Below are positions 9,309-17,648 of a stretch of DNA of 59,277 bases, in pieces (position 1 is the first letter of the stretch; the number at the start of each line of letters is the position of its first letter). The translations under genes and the position numbers were made by a program. This DNA comes from Streptomyces sp. NRRL WC-3605. GTDB taxonomy: Bacteria; Actinomycetota; Actinomycetes; Streptomycetales; Streptomycetaceae. The notes beneath the pieces are model-generated. The model saw only the letters and a list, made by a program, of their open reading frames with translations. It made no database searches and had not been told where the DNA came from. The stretch lies in contig NZ_LLZN01000070.1 in the NCBI RefSeq assembly GCF_001509795.1, forward strand, positions 1 through 59,277, given 5' to 3'.

Positions 9309-10235
9309 ATGCGCGCGCGATACGGAGTACCCCTTGGCATCACGGCGGTCGGCGCCGCCGGTCTGCTCTACTCGGCCGGTTTCGAGGCCCGTTCCTTCCG
9401 TCTCCGACGGGTGACGGTCCCCGTCCTCCCGACCGGCATGCGCCCCCTGCGCGTGCTCCAGGTCTCCGACATCCACATGGTCGGCGGGCAGCGCAAGAAG
9501 CAGCGCTGGCTGCGCTCCCTGGCCGGGCTGCGCCCCGACTTCGTGATCAACACGGGCGACAACCTGTCCGACCCGGAGGGCGTGCCGGAGGTACTGGACG
9601 CGCTGGGCCCGCTGATGGAGTTCCCGGGCGCGTACGTGTTCGGCTCCAACGACTACTACGGTCCGAAGCTGCGCAACCCCGCCCGCTATCTGCTGGAGAA
9701 GGCGCAGGGCCGCCACGGCCTGAACGGCAACGCGCCCGCGGTCGGCGCGATCCACAACCCGTGGGAGGACCTGCGCGAGGGCTTCGACGCGGCGGGCTGG
9801 CTGAACCTGACGAACACCCGCGGGACGCTCAAGGTCGAGGGCGTGTCCGTGGAGCTGACGGGGCTCGACGACCCCCACATCAAGCGCGACCGCTACGAGC
9901 GGGTGGCCGGCGGCCCGTCCGGCGCGGCGGACTTCGCGATGGGCGTCGTGCACGCTCCGTACCTGCGCGTGCTGGACTCCTACACGGCCGACGGCTACCC
10001 GCTGATCCTGGCGGGCCACACGCACGGCGGCCAGCTGCGCGTCCCCCTGTACGGCGCCCTGGTCACCAACTGCGACCTGGACACGGACCGGGCGAGGGGC
10101 CTGTCCACGCACACGGCGGACGGCCACCGGTCCTACCTCCACGTCTCGGCGGGCTGCGGCACGAACCGCTACACCCCGTTCCGCTTCGCGTGCCCGCCGG
10201 AGGCGACGTTGCTGACGCTGGTGGGGCGGGAGTAG
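9309..10235 (+). CDS. Calcineurin-like metallophosphoesterase (308 aa)
   Basis: A metallophosphoesterase with an N-terminal hydrophobic segment (residues 5-25). The metal-binding motifs are in order: S-D-I-H (D54, H56), N-T-G-D-N (about 80), G-S-N-D (about 115) and A-G-H-T-H-G-G-Q (about 240). This set is typical of membrane-associated YkuE-like enzymes. Same position as SCO3582 as I recall. Substrate unknown. Confidence 0.9.
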   Translation: MRARYGVPLGITAVGAAGLLYSAGFEARSFRLRRVTVPVLPTGMRPLRVLQVSDIHMVGGQRKKQRWLRSLAGLRPDFVINTGDNLSDPEGVPEVLDALGPLMEFPGAYVFGSNDYYGPKLRNPARYLLEKAQGRHGLNGNAPAVGAIHNPWEDLREGFDAAGWLNLTNTRGTLKVEGVSVELTGLDDPHIKRDRYERVAGGPSGAADFAMGVVHAPYLRVLDSYTADGYPLILAGHTHGGQLRVPLYGALVTNCDLDTDRARGLSTHTADGHRSYLHVSAGCGTNRYTPFRFACPPEATLLTLVGRE

Positions 10236-10331
10236 GGGGCGGGCTGGGGCGTCCCGCTGTGGGTGGGATGGGGTAACCCACCCGGCCCACCCATATCGCC
10301 CATTTCACCCACGCTCCCTAGCGTGAGGTGC

Positions 10332-11153
10332 ATGAGCGCCCCGATACCCCCGATACCCAGGGACATCCCGGATCTGCCCGCGATACCGGGCGTGCCCATA
10401 CTGATGCCGTCGCACGTCCCCGCCACGGCGGTGGCGACTCCGGCGCCCCGCCGCCTGGCGGCAGCGTTCCGCCTGGCCACGGCCGTACTCGCGGCGGTAG
10501 CGGTGATCATCGAGCTGGCTCTCGGCAGCCCCGCGCGCCTCCTGAGTCACTTCGCGATCCAGAGCAACATCCTCCTGGTCCTGGTCTTCGCCGCGTCGGC
10601 CCGCCTCGCCTGGACGGCCCGCCGCCCCCTCCCCTCGTCCCTGACCGGCGCGACCCTGCTCTACGCGCTGATCACGGGCCTGGTCTACCACCTGCTCCTG
10701 GCGAACAGCGCGAGCCCCTTCACCCCCCTGCCCGGCGTCCTCACGGGCGAGACGACCGACCCGACCGGCTGGCACGCGGTGACGACCCAGATCCTGCACA
10801 CGGTGACCCCTTTGGCGGCCCTGCTGGACTGGCTCCTCCTGACACCCCCACGCGACCTGCACCTGCGCCAGGCCGCCCCCTGGCTCCTCTACCCGGTGGC
10901 CTACCTGGGCTTCGTCCTGGCCCGAGGCGAGTTCCTGGTCCCCGCCGAGCCGGCCCGCTACCTGTACCCGTTCCTCGACGTCTCCGGTCACGGCCTCAAG
11001 ACCGTCCTGGGCAACGCTCTGCTCCTGGGCCTGGCCATGTACGCCCTGGCCCTCCTCCTGGTGGCCCTGGACCACGTCCGCCCGAACCCGCTGCGCGGCC
11101 GCGTCCACCACCGCTCACAAACCGGATTTCGTCTCCAGCCACCGGTGGGCTAA
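10332..11153 (+). CDS. Pr6Pr family membrane protein (273 aa)
   Basis: An integral membrane protein with about six predicted transmembrane segments. H-F-A-I-Q-S-N-I-L and the later Y-P-V-A-Y-L (about 205) and Y-P-F-L-D-V are characteristic of the Pr6Pr family (FAR-17a/AIG1-like). The ATG at 10332 is preferred over an in-frame start 69 bp upstream because it gives a proline-rich cytoplasmic tail followed by the first membrane helix. It ends 33 bp before the tRNA-Pro gene. Function unknown. Confidence 0.8.
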   Translation: MSAPIPPIPRDIPDLPAIPGVPILMPSHVPATAVATPAPRRLAAAFRLATAVLAAVAVIIELALGSPARLLSHFAIQSNILLVLVFAASARLAWTARRPLPSSLTGATLLYALITGLVYHLLLANSASPFTPLPGVLTGETTDPTGWHAVTTQILHTVTPLAALLDWLLLTPPRDLHLRQAAPWLLYPVAYLGFVLARGEFLVPAEPARYLYPFLDVSGHGLKTVLGNALLLGLAMYALALLLVALDHVRPNPLRGRVHHRSQTGFRLQPPVG

Positions 11154-11186
11154 AGTAAACGACGTCGCCGCGGCAAGCAGCGACAT

Positions 11187-11260
11187 CGGGGTGTAGCGCA
11201 GCTTGGCAGCGCGCTTCGTTCGGGACGAAGAGGTCGTGGGTTCAAATCCCGCCACCCCGA
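11187..11260 (+). tRNA. tRNA-Pro (anticodon CGG)
   Basis: A 74-nt cloverleaf: acceptor CGGGGTG pairs with CACCCCG, the anticodon stem CTTCG/CGAAG encloses loop TTCGGGA giving anticodon CGG, and the T arm contains GTTCAAATC. No CCA is encoded. The gene's 3' part from 11217 is the attachment core for the adjacent integrated elements, so its 3' end was rebuilt by the incoming element. Confidence 0.95.
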
Positions 11261-11262
11261 CA
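11217..11262. repeat. attL: attachment core inside tRNA-Pro
   Basis: A 46-bp direct repeat covering the anticodon arm to the 3' end of tRNA-Pro. It is identical to 22970-23015. The version 11219-11274 is also identical over 56 bp to 51419-51474. It marks the left end of a tandem array of tRNA-integrated elements. Confidence 0.93.
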
Positions 11263-11268
11263 CAGGTC

Positions 11269-11305
11269 AGAGGCCACCTACCAACTTTGGTAGGTGGCCT
11301 CTTTC
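11269..11305 (+). terminator. Element-borne hairpin just after attL
   Basis: A 15-bp perfect stem (11269-11283 with 11288-11302, loop ACTT) followed by TTC lies 9 nt after the tRNA. It probably terminates tRNA-Pro transcription and may also end the convergent int transcript. Confidence 0.75.
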
Positions 11306-11312
11306 GTGGTCG

Positions 11313-11333
11313 GGGGGCCAAACAGGGGGCCAA
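11313..11333. repeat. Candidate integrase arm-type site, left copy
   Basis: A 21-bp sequence made of two tandem GGGGGCCAA-type units. It is identical to 22847-22867 at the other end of the element. It lies about 50 bp inside attL, so both copies would flank the core in the circular form, as arm-binding sites do in tyrosine-recombinase systems. Confidence 0.5.
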
Positions 11334-11343
11334 CGGATTCCGA

Positions 11344-12525
11344 TCAAGCCTCGCGCTCGGTCGTCTCCCGTGGCCGCGCAAAGATCACGTCCATAGCCTC
11401 TGCACCGGATGTGATGACCGGACGGAGCTGCTTCCGGTAGACGGCCTCTGTCGTCGCCTGGCTGGTGTGCCCGACGAGCTGGGCGATTCGCTCCAGCGGG
11501 ATGCCATGGTCGGAGAGCAGTGAGACGAAGCTGTGCCGGAGCTCCCGCGGCGTCCACTCTGGAGCGAGCCCCGCCTTCTTCACGATGGCCTTGAAGTCAC
11601 GGCGGACGTTGGCCGCGTCAAGTGGCTCACCACTCCGGGTCGTGAAGACGCGGCCGGTCGGGCTCCAGTCCATCCCTCTCGATACCCGCTCCTGCTTCTG
11701 CCATCGCTTGTGCTCTTCAAGGACTTCGACCACCTGCCTCGGGAGGGCGATGGTGCGACGGCTCTTCCTGGTCTTTGTCTCTCCGTGTTTACGCACCGAG
11801 CGCCATACAGCGACGTGAGGCGGGACACCCTCTGTGGTCTCCAGGAAGACGTGGTCCCACGTGAGAGGACGCGCCTCTTCCGTACGTACGCCGCTGAGGA
11901 GTGAGAGCACAAGGTAGGCGTACAGCCGTGACGGACGGGCGGCAGTAAGCACGGCTTTGGCCTGCTCCAGGTTGAGGGCCTTGCTCGGGCGTCCGGGGCG
12001 CCCCTCCGGCGCGGTGACGAGCAGGGCAACGTTCCGCGCGGCCTTATCCCTGCGCTGAGCGTGCTCGATGGAACGGCGCAGGATGGCGAGGAGGTCGCGC
12101 AGGCTGCGCGTTGCCAGGAATTCGGCCCTGCCCTCCAACCAGTCGTCGACATCATCCGCACTGAGGTCCTTCAGCTTGGCTTTGCCGATGAACGGGAGAA
12201 GGTGCTTGTTCGCCATCGCACGGTTCTTGCCGATGGTGCCCTTCTCGTCGCGTCCCTTGAGCCCGCGCTCCAGCCAGTCGCTCACCGCATCGGCCACGGT
12301 GTAATTGGCCGGCGTCTTGACGCCGGACTGGACTTCCTTTTTCAGGTCCCGGATCTTCTGGCGAACCTCGGTCTTGGTCTTGCCGTACACCTTCGGCCGA
12401 CGGCGTTTTCCGTTCGGGGCGTACCCCATGGACACGGCGCCCACGTAGCGATTCTTCGCCGCGTCCCAATAGATCGTGTCCTCACCGTGGCCAGCCCTAC
12501 GGGCAGGCTTCGGGGTCTCGGTCAT
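11344..12525 (-). CDS. int: Tyrosine-recombinase integrase
   Basis: A 393-residue site-specific recombinase that integrates and excises the element at tRNA-Pro. It has an arm-binding/AP2-like N-terminus (1-60), a SAM-like core-binding domain (about 70-170) and a catalytic domain with R214 (S-G-V-R-T-E-E), R330 in R-E-L-R-H-S, H353 (V-G-H-T-S) and nucleophile Y363 (A-V-Y-R-K-Q). The first position of the HxxR box is Arg327 rather than His. It ends 81 bp from attL, the usual place. Excisionase lies immediately upstream. Confidence 0.95.
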   Translation of the reverse strand: MTETPKPARRAGHGEDTIYWDAAKNRYVGAVSMGYAPNGKRRRPKVYGKTKTEVRQKIRDLKKEVQSGVKTPANYTVADAVSDWLERGLKGRDEKGTIGKNRAMANKHLLPFIGKAKLKDLSADDVDDWLEGRAEFLATRSLRDLLAILRRSIEHAQRRDKAARNVALLVTAPEGRPGRPSKALNLEQAKAVLTAARPSRLYAYLVLSLLSGVRTEEARPLTWDHVFLETTEGVPPHVAVWRSVRKHGETKTRKSRRTIALPRQVVEVLEEHKRWQKQERVSRGMDWSPTGRVFTTRSGEPLDAANVRRDFKAIVKKAGLAPEWTPRELRHSFVSLLSDHGIPLERIAQLVGHTSQATTEAVYRKQLRPVITSGAEAMDVIFARPRETTEREA

Positions 12526-12544
12526 GTGGTGTTCTCCAAACGAG

Positions 12545-12570
12545 CGGGCCGCGCCAGATGGCGCGGCCCG
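12545..12570 (-). terminator. Hairpin between xis and int
   Basis: An 11-bp perfect GC stem (12545-12555 with 12560-12570, loop AGAT) in the 67-bp gap between xis and int. It may attenuate read-through from xis into int or only be a partial terminator. Confidence 0.5.
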
Positions 12571-12592
12571 GGGTGCGAACGGACAGGGAAAG

Positions 12593-12805
12593 TCAGGCGG
12601 CGGCTTGTGCCTCGCTCTTGAGCAGTTCGACGTACTGTGCGATGTACTCAGGCGGGATAAGCCGCCGACGGCCGATGCGAACCGTCTGGAGACGCCCGAG
12701 GCGGATCTCCTCGTAGACCAGCGAGCGACCGATACCCAAGGCCGTCGCTGCTTCTTCCGGTCGGTACAGAACCCGCTCAGCGGGAGAGGTAAGCGTGATG
12801 CTCAT
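12593..12805 (-). CDS. xis: Excisionase, MerR-type helix-turn-helix (70 aa)
   Basis: A small DNA-binding protein. Residues 13-60 form a MerR-like winged helix (Y-R-P-E-E-A-A-T-A-L-G-I-G-R-S-L-V-Y, then G-R-L-Q-T-V-R-I-G-R-R-R-L-I-P), the standard AICE/phage excisionase fold. It directs the integrase to excise. Located directly upstream of int on the same strand, separated by 67 bp containing a hairpin. Confidence 0.88.
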   Translation of the reverse strand: MSITLTSPAERVLYRPEEAATALGIGRSLVYEEIRLGRLQTVRIGRRRLIPPEYIAQYVELLKSEAQAAA

Positions 12806-12842
12806 CCGGGGTGCTCCTCGGCTGGTCTCTTGGGCCCTTCTG

Positions 12843-13032
12843 GGAAGTCCGCTACATCCGCTACGCCGCTACATCGCAGGTCAGCGGGGGTGTTTTTGTA
12901 GCGGAGGGGTGGCGTGTAGCGGCTACGCGTGCGCTGCGTCGTTGCGGGCGTAGCCGCTACACGCTTCGGTGCCGCTACAGATTTAGGGCTTCTGAGCTGG
13001 GCTGTAGCGGTGTAGCGGATGTAGCGGAGTCC
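12843..13032. repeat. Iteron-like cluster with central inverted repeat (candidate replication origin)
   Basis: Ten copies of the heptamer GTAGCGG (or its complement CCGCTAC) occur at 12849, 12858, 12866, 12898, 12916, 12954, 12972, 13004, 13012 and 13021. A perfect 16-bp inverted repeat (12913-12928 with 12948-12963, 19-nt spacer) sits in the middle. It overlaps the end of the DUF3631 gene and fills the gap before xis. Clustered iterons beside replication genes suggest an origin. Confidence 0.6.
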
Positions 13033-14138
13033 TGGGGAGGGGGTGGGCAGTAGCGGGCCCACGCGTCCGCCAGGTCCTCGGCGTGGAAGCCTTTGAGGAC
13101 TCCGCCGGCGGTGCGGATGTTGCGGGATCGGACGGGGGTGTTGTCGGCGGTCATGTACTCCCCGAGCATCCGGGCAAGGCGCCGGTTGTCGAGGGGCTTG
13201 CCGTCGAGGTCGGCCCACGGGGCGTCGTCGAGGGCGTTGAGCCGGTCGAGGATGGCGATGGTGGGCAGCTTGTCCACGCCGATGAGGACGTGGTCGCGCA
13301 GGTCGGTCAGGAGCCGGATGCCGAGGCTGTGTTTGTCGGTGGTCTGCGCGGCCTTGACGAGCGTCACGCATGCTTCGCGGGCCCGTTCGGGCCACTGTCC
13401 GCCGACGGCGTCCGCGATGGCCAGCAATGGCTCCCATACGTCCGCAGGTCGGTCGGTGACGCCGTCGGGCATCTCGGGCCAGGCTCCGAGCACGAACCCG
13501 CGTGCGTGCGCGGCCCATTCGGCGAGCCGGTCACGGAGCTTGTGGCCTTCGGCTTCGTGGATGCGGGCGCGGAAGGGTTCCACGCGTTCGTTGCGTGCTC
13601 GCCGGCGCATGCGGATGACGATGGAGCGGGTCAGGATCGTGTCGGGCAGGGAGCCGAGTCCGGCGACGGCGACCGCGCAGTACGAGGGGAAGGCTTGCAC
13701 GGTCTGGTTGCCGCCGTCGCCGATGCACCGGTAGGTGACGCCGGTGCGGCGGTGTCCGGCGTTGAGGAAGCCGCGCAGGTCCTCGTTGTCCCCGGCCTTG
13801 GGGCCGAAGATGGTGTCGATCTCGTCGAACAGGATGGTGGGCCGTCCGTCGGCTCCGGACACGGCGCGGAAGAGGGCGGCGGCGGACGCGTTGACCGCGA
13901 CCATCGGGTGCGGCACGAGGGTTTCCACGATCTCCAGTGCCCGTGACTTGCCCGACCCCGGTTCGGGGGACAGGAAGGCCAGGCGTGGGGTGGAGTCGAA
14001 GCAGTCGAGCAGGTGGGCGTGAGCGTCCCAGAGGGCGACGGCGACGTATGCGGCGTCGGTGGGGAAGACGTTGAAGCGGCGGTGGAAGGCTTCCACCTCG
14101 TCGAGCAGCGCGGCGCCGTCGATGGACTTCGGGGTCAT
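12975..14138 (-). CDS. DUF3631 domain P-loop ATPase (387 aa)
   Basis: An ATPase with Walker A P-E-P-G-S-G-K-S-R at about residues 56-64 and Walker B T-I-L-F-D-E-I-D at about 100. The DUF3631 domain fills the C-terminal half. Such proteins accompany primase-polymerases in actinobacterial mobile elements and phages and probably act as helicase-like replication ATPases. The start codon overlaps the stop of the preceding gene by 4 bp (ATGA). The last 15 codons run into the iteron cluster, giving a repetitive S-A-T-S-A-T tail. Confidence 0.88.
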   Translation of the reverse strand: MTPKSIDGAALLDEVEAFHRRFNVFPTDAAYVAVALWDAHAHLLDCFDSTPRLAFLSPEPGSGKSRALEIVETLVPHPMVAVNASAAALFRAVSGADGRPTILFDEIDTIFGPKAGDNEDLRGFLNAGHRRTGVTYRCIGDGGNQTVQAFPSYCAVAVAGLGSLPDTILTRSIVIRMRRRARNERVEPFRARIHEAEGHKLRDRLAEWAAHARGFVLGAWPEMPDGVTDRPADVWEPLLAIADAVGGQWPERAREACVTLVKAAQTTDKHSLGIRLLTDLRDHVLIGVDKLPTIAILDRLNALDDAPWADLDGKPLDNRRLARMLGEYMTADNTPVRSRNIRTAGGVLKGFHAEDLADAWARYCPPPPQDSATSATPLQPSSEALNL

Positions 14139-14566
14139 GCGGCGGTCCTCCTTTCCTGGGTGGTCGTGGGAGCTCCCGTGCAGCCGGACGTGTGCCCCTC
14201 GTACTCGGAGATCAGCGCGGCCACGGGGCGGGGCCCGGTGGCGGTGCCGGTCTGCCCGCAGGTGCAGGCGTAGGCGGCGGTGGGGGTGTCGCCGTGCCGT
14301 TTGGACCAGCGGGCGCCGTCGTAGTGGTGGCGGTAGACCGGTGGGGCGTAGATGCGGATGCCGGGCCGCTCGGGCGTCGGGTCTTCCGCGTCGTGGCGTG
14401 CCTCGTTGCTTCGGAACCGCTCAGAACGAAGAGCAGTGACGACGCCCTGACGGGCGGCGCCTTTCGGCTCGCCCACGGCCGCCGTGTCCACAGCCTGTGC
14501 AGCGGCGTGCGGGCCGGTGGGGGTGTTAGTGGGGCAATCCAGGGCGGGGGGAGTCGGGGCCGTCAT
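14135..14566 (-). CDS. Hypothetical replication-module protein (143 aa)
   Basis: I do not recognise a named family. The gene is coupled by 4-bp overlaps to both the upstream primase-polymerase and the downstream DUF3631 ATPase, so it is surely expressed with them. The C-terminal part has Y-A-P-P-V-Y-R-H-H-Y-D-G-A-R-W, then C-T-C-G and E-G-H-T-S-G-C, which could bind zinc. The N-terminal third is low-complexity. A role as a small replication accessory factor is inferred from position only. Confidence 0.75.
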   Translation of the reverse strand: MTAPTPPALDCPTNTPTGPHAAAQAVDTAAVGEPKGAARQGVVTALRSERFRSNEARHDAEDPTPERPGIRIYAPPVYRHHYDGARWSKRHGDTPTAAYACTCGQTGTATGPRPVAALISEYEGHTSGCTGAPTTTQERRTAA

Positions 14567-15498
14567 GCCACCTCCCGTGGGGTGGCGTGGGCGATGACCC
14601 AGTCCAGTGCGCTGCGGATGGTGGTGCGGCACTCGGCCGGCGGCAGGCCCGTAGCCTCCCCCGCCCCCTGGATTGCCTCCTCCACCACGTGCCGGGGGAT
14701 GTCGCCCCACGCCACGAACCGTGCCACCTTGCAGGCGCTGCGGTGAAGGGTGACGTTGCGGCCGTGCGGCCCACCCTCGGACGCGGAGGCGATGACGGCG
14801 CACTCGCGCTCCAGCGCCACGCGTGCCGCGCGGGTGCCGTCGTGGGCTCGTACGGGCAATTGAACGGGCCTGTCCGGCTCGGTGAGCAAGGCAGTAAGCC
14901 AGGCGGGCAGTTCGGCTACGGGCGCGTCGTGGGCGACCTCGTACGTGCCGTCGGGTGTGGTGCTGCCGGGGGCGACGACGTAGCCGCCCCACGCGCGGGT
15001 GTCGATGTGCGGTCCGAGCCGGTTCGCACTGTTCTTCAGCCGGATGCCGGACGGGGCGGTGAAGTACAGGTGCTCCCCACCGCGCGCGGTCCGCACCCGG
15101 TAGGTCCCCGGGACAGTCTGTCCGGTGCGCTCGCAGAGCGCCGCAAAGGAAGTTGCGCCGTCAGGCGCTCCTTTCGGCTCTTCGAGCTTGCACACGTCCA
15201 GGTCGATGACGAGCAGTCCGGCCGGGCCGGTGGCGATCCCAACGTTGTACGGGCGGGACGCCCATGCTGCATGGATGAGCGCGGGGTCGGTGGTTGCGCG
15301 CTGCTCGGGCTTACGGTGCCCGCCCGTGCAGCGGCCGGTGCGGGGGCAGGCGCGTTCGGGGTGCCCGGCGGGGCGTTTGCTGCCGGGGTGGAGCGGGATG
15401 ACGGGCCAGCCGCGTTCGGCCGCCGCGAGGGCGGAGGCGAGCAGGTCCGGCGCTAACGGCCGGTGGCCGTCTCGCCGGATGTCGGTCGGTTGGGTCAT
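14563..15498 (-). CDS. Bifunctional DNA primase/polymerase (311 aa)
   Basis: An archaeo-eukaryotic-type prim-pol. The N-terminal domain has G-W-P-V-I-P-L-H-P-G-S-K-R-P and a cysteine/histidine-containing loop (C-P-R-T-G-R-C-T-G-G-H). The catalytic acidic motif is V-I-D-L-D at about residues 97-101. R-T-A-R-G-G-E-H-L-Y-F and G-G-Y-V-V-A-P-G-S complete the active site. It is expected to prime and copy the element's DNA and defines this AICE as the prim-pol (RepPP) type rather than RepSA. Confidence 0.92.
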   Translation of the reverse strand: MTQPTDIRRDGHRPLAPDLLASALAAAERGWPVIPLHPGSKRPAGHPERACPRTGRCTGGHRKPEQRATTDPALIHAAWASRPYNVGIATGPAGLLVIDLDVCKLEEPKGAPDGATSFAALCERTGQTVPGTYRVRTARGGEHLYFTAPSGIRLKNSANRLGPHIDTRAWGGYVVAPGSTTPDGTYEVAHDAPVAELPAWLTALLTEPDRPVQLPVRAHDGTRAARVALERECAVIASASEGGPHGRNVTLHRSACKVARFVAWGDIPRHVVEEAIQGAGEATGLPPAECRTTIRSALDWVIAHATPREVA

Positions 15499-15538
15499 GC
15501 TGGGAGACCTCCACAGGTCTGTTGACGGTCTGGTGGAA

Positions 15539-15579
15539 GGCGGCGGCCCCGGTTCATTGGCGTGAGGGGGGCCGCCGCC
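15539..15579 (-). terminator. Hairpin between tra and the replication genes
   Basis: A 12-bp perfect GC stem (15539-15550 with 15568-15579) in the 99-bp gap after the tra stop codon. It probably separates transfer from replication transcription. Confidence 0.6.
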
Positions 15580-15597
15580 GTCGTGTGTCGGGCAGGG

Positions 15598-17385
15598 TCA
15601 AGCGGCGGCGGAGTCGTCGCCGCGCGTGGCGGTCAGACGGCCATCCACGGTGCGGACGACCGTGCCGCCGATGGTGAGGGCTTTGACGGCCTTGGACACG
15701 GCGCTCTTGGATAGGCCCGTGATCGTGACAAGGTCCTTCTGCCGGACCGGTTCGTCGGCGGTCTCGATGGCCTTGAGGACGCGGGCAGCGGCGCCGTCCA
15801 CGGCCGGTGCCGCCTCGGATGAGGTGTCCTTGACGAGCGTGAGAGTGGGGGCGCCCGCGGCTTCCACCGTGGGCGCGATGGAGCGGGACCACGGCGTGCG
15901 GTCGGGCAGTGCGATGACCACGCTCTTGTCCATGTAGCGGACCTTGACGGGGTCGGGCTTGCGCTTGCCGTCCCGCACCAGCGCGACACCGGGCACGGGG
16001 AGTTCGTCGGCGTTCCAGCCCTTGGCCTGTGCGTCCTCCCCGAGGACGACGCGGGCTTCGGCCGGCGTGCGCACGGCGAGGCAGATGGAGACGCCGATCT
16101 GTGGGGCGATCTGCTTGGGGATGCCGTCGCCGATGGTGGGCTTCTGGGTCATCCACCACAGGTCGATGCACGCCGCGCGGCCCATGCGTGCGAGGGATTC
16201 CAGGCCCGGCAGGGCGGAGCGGTTGACGGTGCGGGTCTTGCCGTCGGCGGTCTCGGTCTCGTAGGGGACCTTGTCGGCGGCGGTCATGACTTCCGCGCCC
16301 TCGTCGACGACGACCGTGATGCGGGGCCGGTCAGGGGTGGGGGTCCAGGTGTCCTGGCCCTTGGGCAGGACGGAGAGCCGTTCCAGCATCTCCGTCTCCA
16401 GCTCGTCCACCACGTCCACGACTTCGCGCGGGGTGGAGGCGACGCGGGCCCGGTGGTCCCACAGCCGTCCTTCCACCCGCTTGAGGTCGATGATGACGAG
16501 CGCGTTCGTCGGACCTTCGGACGCGTCGTACAGCAGGGGCCGGGACGCGACCGACTTACCGGCGCCGGAGCGCCCGGCGATGAGCAGCCGTTCCCCGAGC
16601 GGCACGGTGACCTGCTCGCCGGTGACGGTGTCGATGCCGAGGGAGCGCCGTTCGGGCGTCCAGGTCAGGTCGTCGCCGTCGGCCGCGCTGCGGGTGCGCA
16701 AGGTGATTTCAGCCCAGCCGCCTTGCTTGCCTGCCTTGATCTGCATGCGCAGGCTCGTGCGGGCGCCGAGCAGGTTGCGGATGTGGTCCTCGGCGGCGCG
16801 GAGCTTGGTCGCGGTCCACGTGCCGTCGAGCCGGACGGCGCACACGATCCCGGCCTCGGTCAGCTTCGGCCGGCCGGTCAGCGTGCCTGCGAGGCCGCGC
16901 TGTTCGGCGTGGTCCTTCCAGTGCTGCGGCTGAAGACGCTTGAGCAACGCGGTCTCTTCGGCGGTGGGCTTGAGTCCGCTGGTGTCGCGCTCGCGCACGG
17001 CGATCCACACCGACAGTGCGGTGACCGCTGCGACGACGGCCACGGCCGACCACACCCATGCGCGGGTGGAGACCTGCGGCAGCCACACGTATCCGGCGGC
17101 ACCGAGCGCGGTGGCGGTCTTGGTGGCGAACAGCCACATGGGGTCGGGCACGCGCCGCTTGGCGGTGCGCAACTCCCGTTCGGCGCGGTGGCGCAGGGGC
17201 GTGACGCCTTCGGGGTCGATGGCGCGTGCGGTGGCCAGAGCGCGGCGGGCGTCGCGCACGAGCGGCTTGCGTTCGGCGCGCAGGGCGCGGCGGCGTTCGG
17301 CTTCCTTGCGCCAGTGGTCGGCGGTCCAGCGGGCGGCGGTGGCGGCGTACTGGTGGTGGGTGCGCCAGACTTGTCCGTGACTCAC
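15598..17385 (-). CDS. FtsK/SpoIIIE-type conjugal DNA translocase (TraSA-like, 595 aa)
   Basis: Drives transfer of double-stranded element DNA between mycelia. Two membrane segments lie at about residues 85-130. Walker A G-R-S-G-A-G-K-S is at 271-278 (K277), and Walker B R-I-T-V-V-V-D-E is at about 375-382. The C-terminal 60 residues form a winged helix like FtsK gamma, probably binding clt-type repeats. The GTG at 17385 (V-S-H-G-Q-V-W) was chosen because the upstream extension covers a strong hairpin. Single-protein conjugation by such Tra proteins is established for Streptomyces plasmids and pSAM2. Confidence 0.93.
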   Translation of the reverse strand: MSHGQVWRTHHQYAATAARWTADHWRKEAERRRALRAERKPLVRDARRALATARAIDPEGVTPLRHRAERELRTAKRRVPDPMWLFATKTATALGAAGYVWLPQVSTRAWVWSAVAVVAAVTALSVWIAVRERDTSGLKPTAEETALLKRLQPQHWKDHAEQRGLAGTLTGRPKLTEAGIVCAVRLDGTWTATKLRAAEDHIRNLLGARTSLRMQIKAGKQGGWAEITLRTRSAADGDDLTWTPERRSLGIDTVTGEQVTVPLGERLLIAGRSGAGKSVASRPLLYDASEGPTNALVIIDLKRVEGRLWDHRARVASTPREVVDVVDELETEMLERLSVLPKGQDTWTPTPDRPRITVVVDEGAEVMTAADKVPYETETADGKTRTVNRSALPGLESLARMGRAACIDLWWMTQKPTIGDGIPKQIAPQIGVSICLAVRTPAEARVVLGEDAQAKGWNADELPVPGVALVRDGKRKPDPVKVRYMDKSVVIALPDRTPWSRSIAPTVEAAGAPTLTLVKDTSSEAAPAVDGAAARVLKAIETADEPVRQKDLVTITGLSKSAVSKAVKALTIGGTVVRTVDGRLTATRGDDSAAA

Positions 17386-17415
17386 GTGTCCTCTTCTCAG
17401 GGTTCGGTGGGTTGG

Positions 17416-17446
17416 TGGTGACGGGCCCTGCGACGGCCCGTCACCA
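17416..17446 (-). promoter_or_regulatory. Strong hairpin in the tra leader
   Basis: A perfect 12-bp inverted repeat (17416-17427 with 17435-17446, 7-nt loop) lies 31 bp upstream of the tra start. It could be a terminator of the upstream spd genes, an attenuator or an operator. Confidence 0.5.
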
Positions 17447-17648
17447 CACGCGTGTGTTACGCGGAGTGAGCAGGTTTCCGGTTTCCTGGTTTCCGAGAGG
17501 GTCCCTACGCGTGCGCGCGCGAGGACGGAAACTTCCGTCACCCTGCGTCGCTACGGGGCCTCAGGCGGCCGAACAGGCTTCCGGGGGTCAAACCCCACCA
17601 GGAAGGGGCCTCAGACGCCCTGCGGGGCGCCTACGGCCTCGGGGCGGT

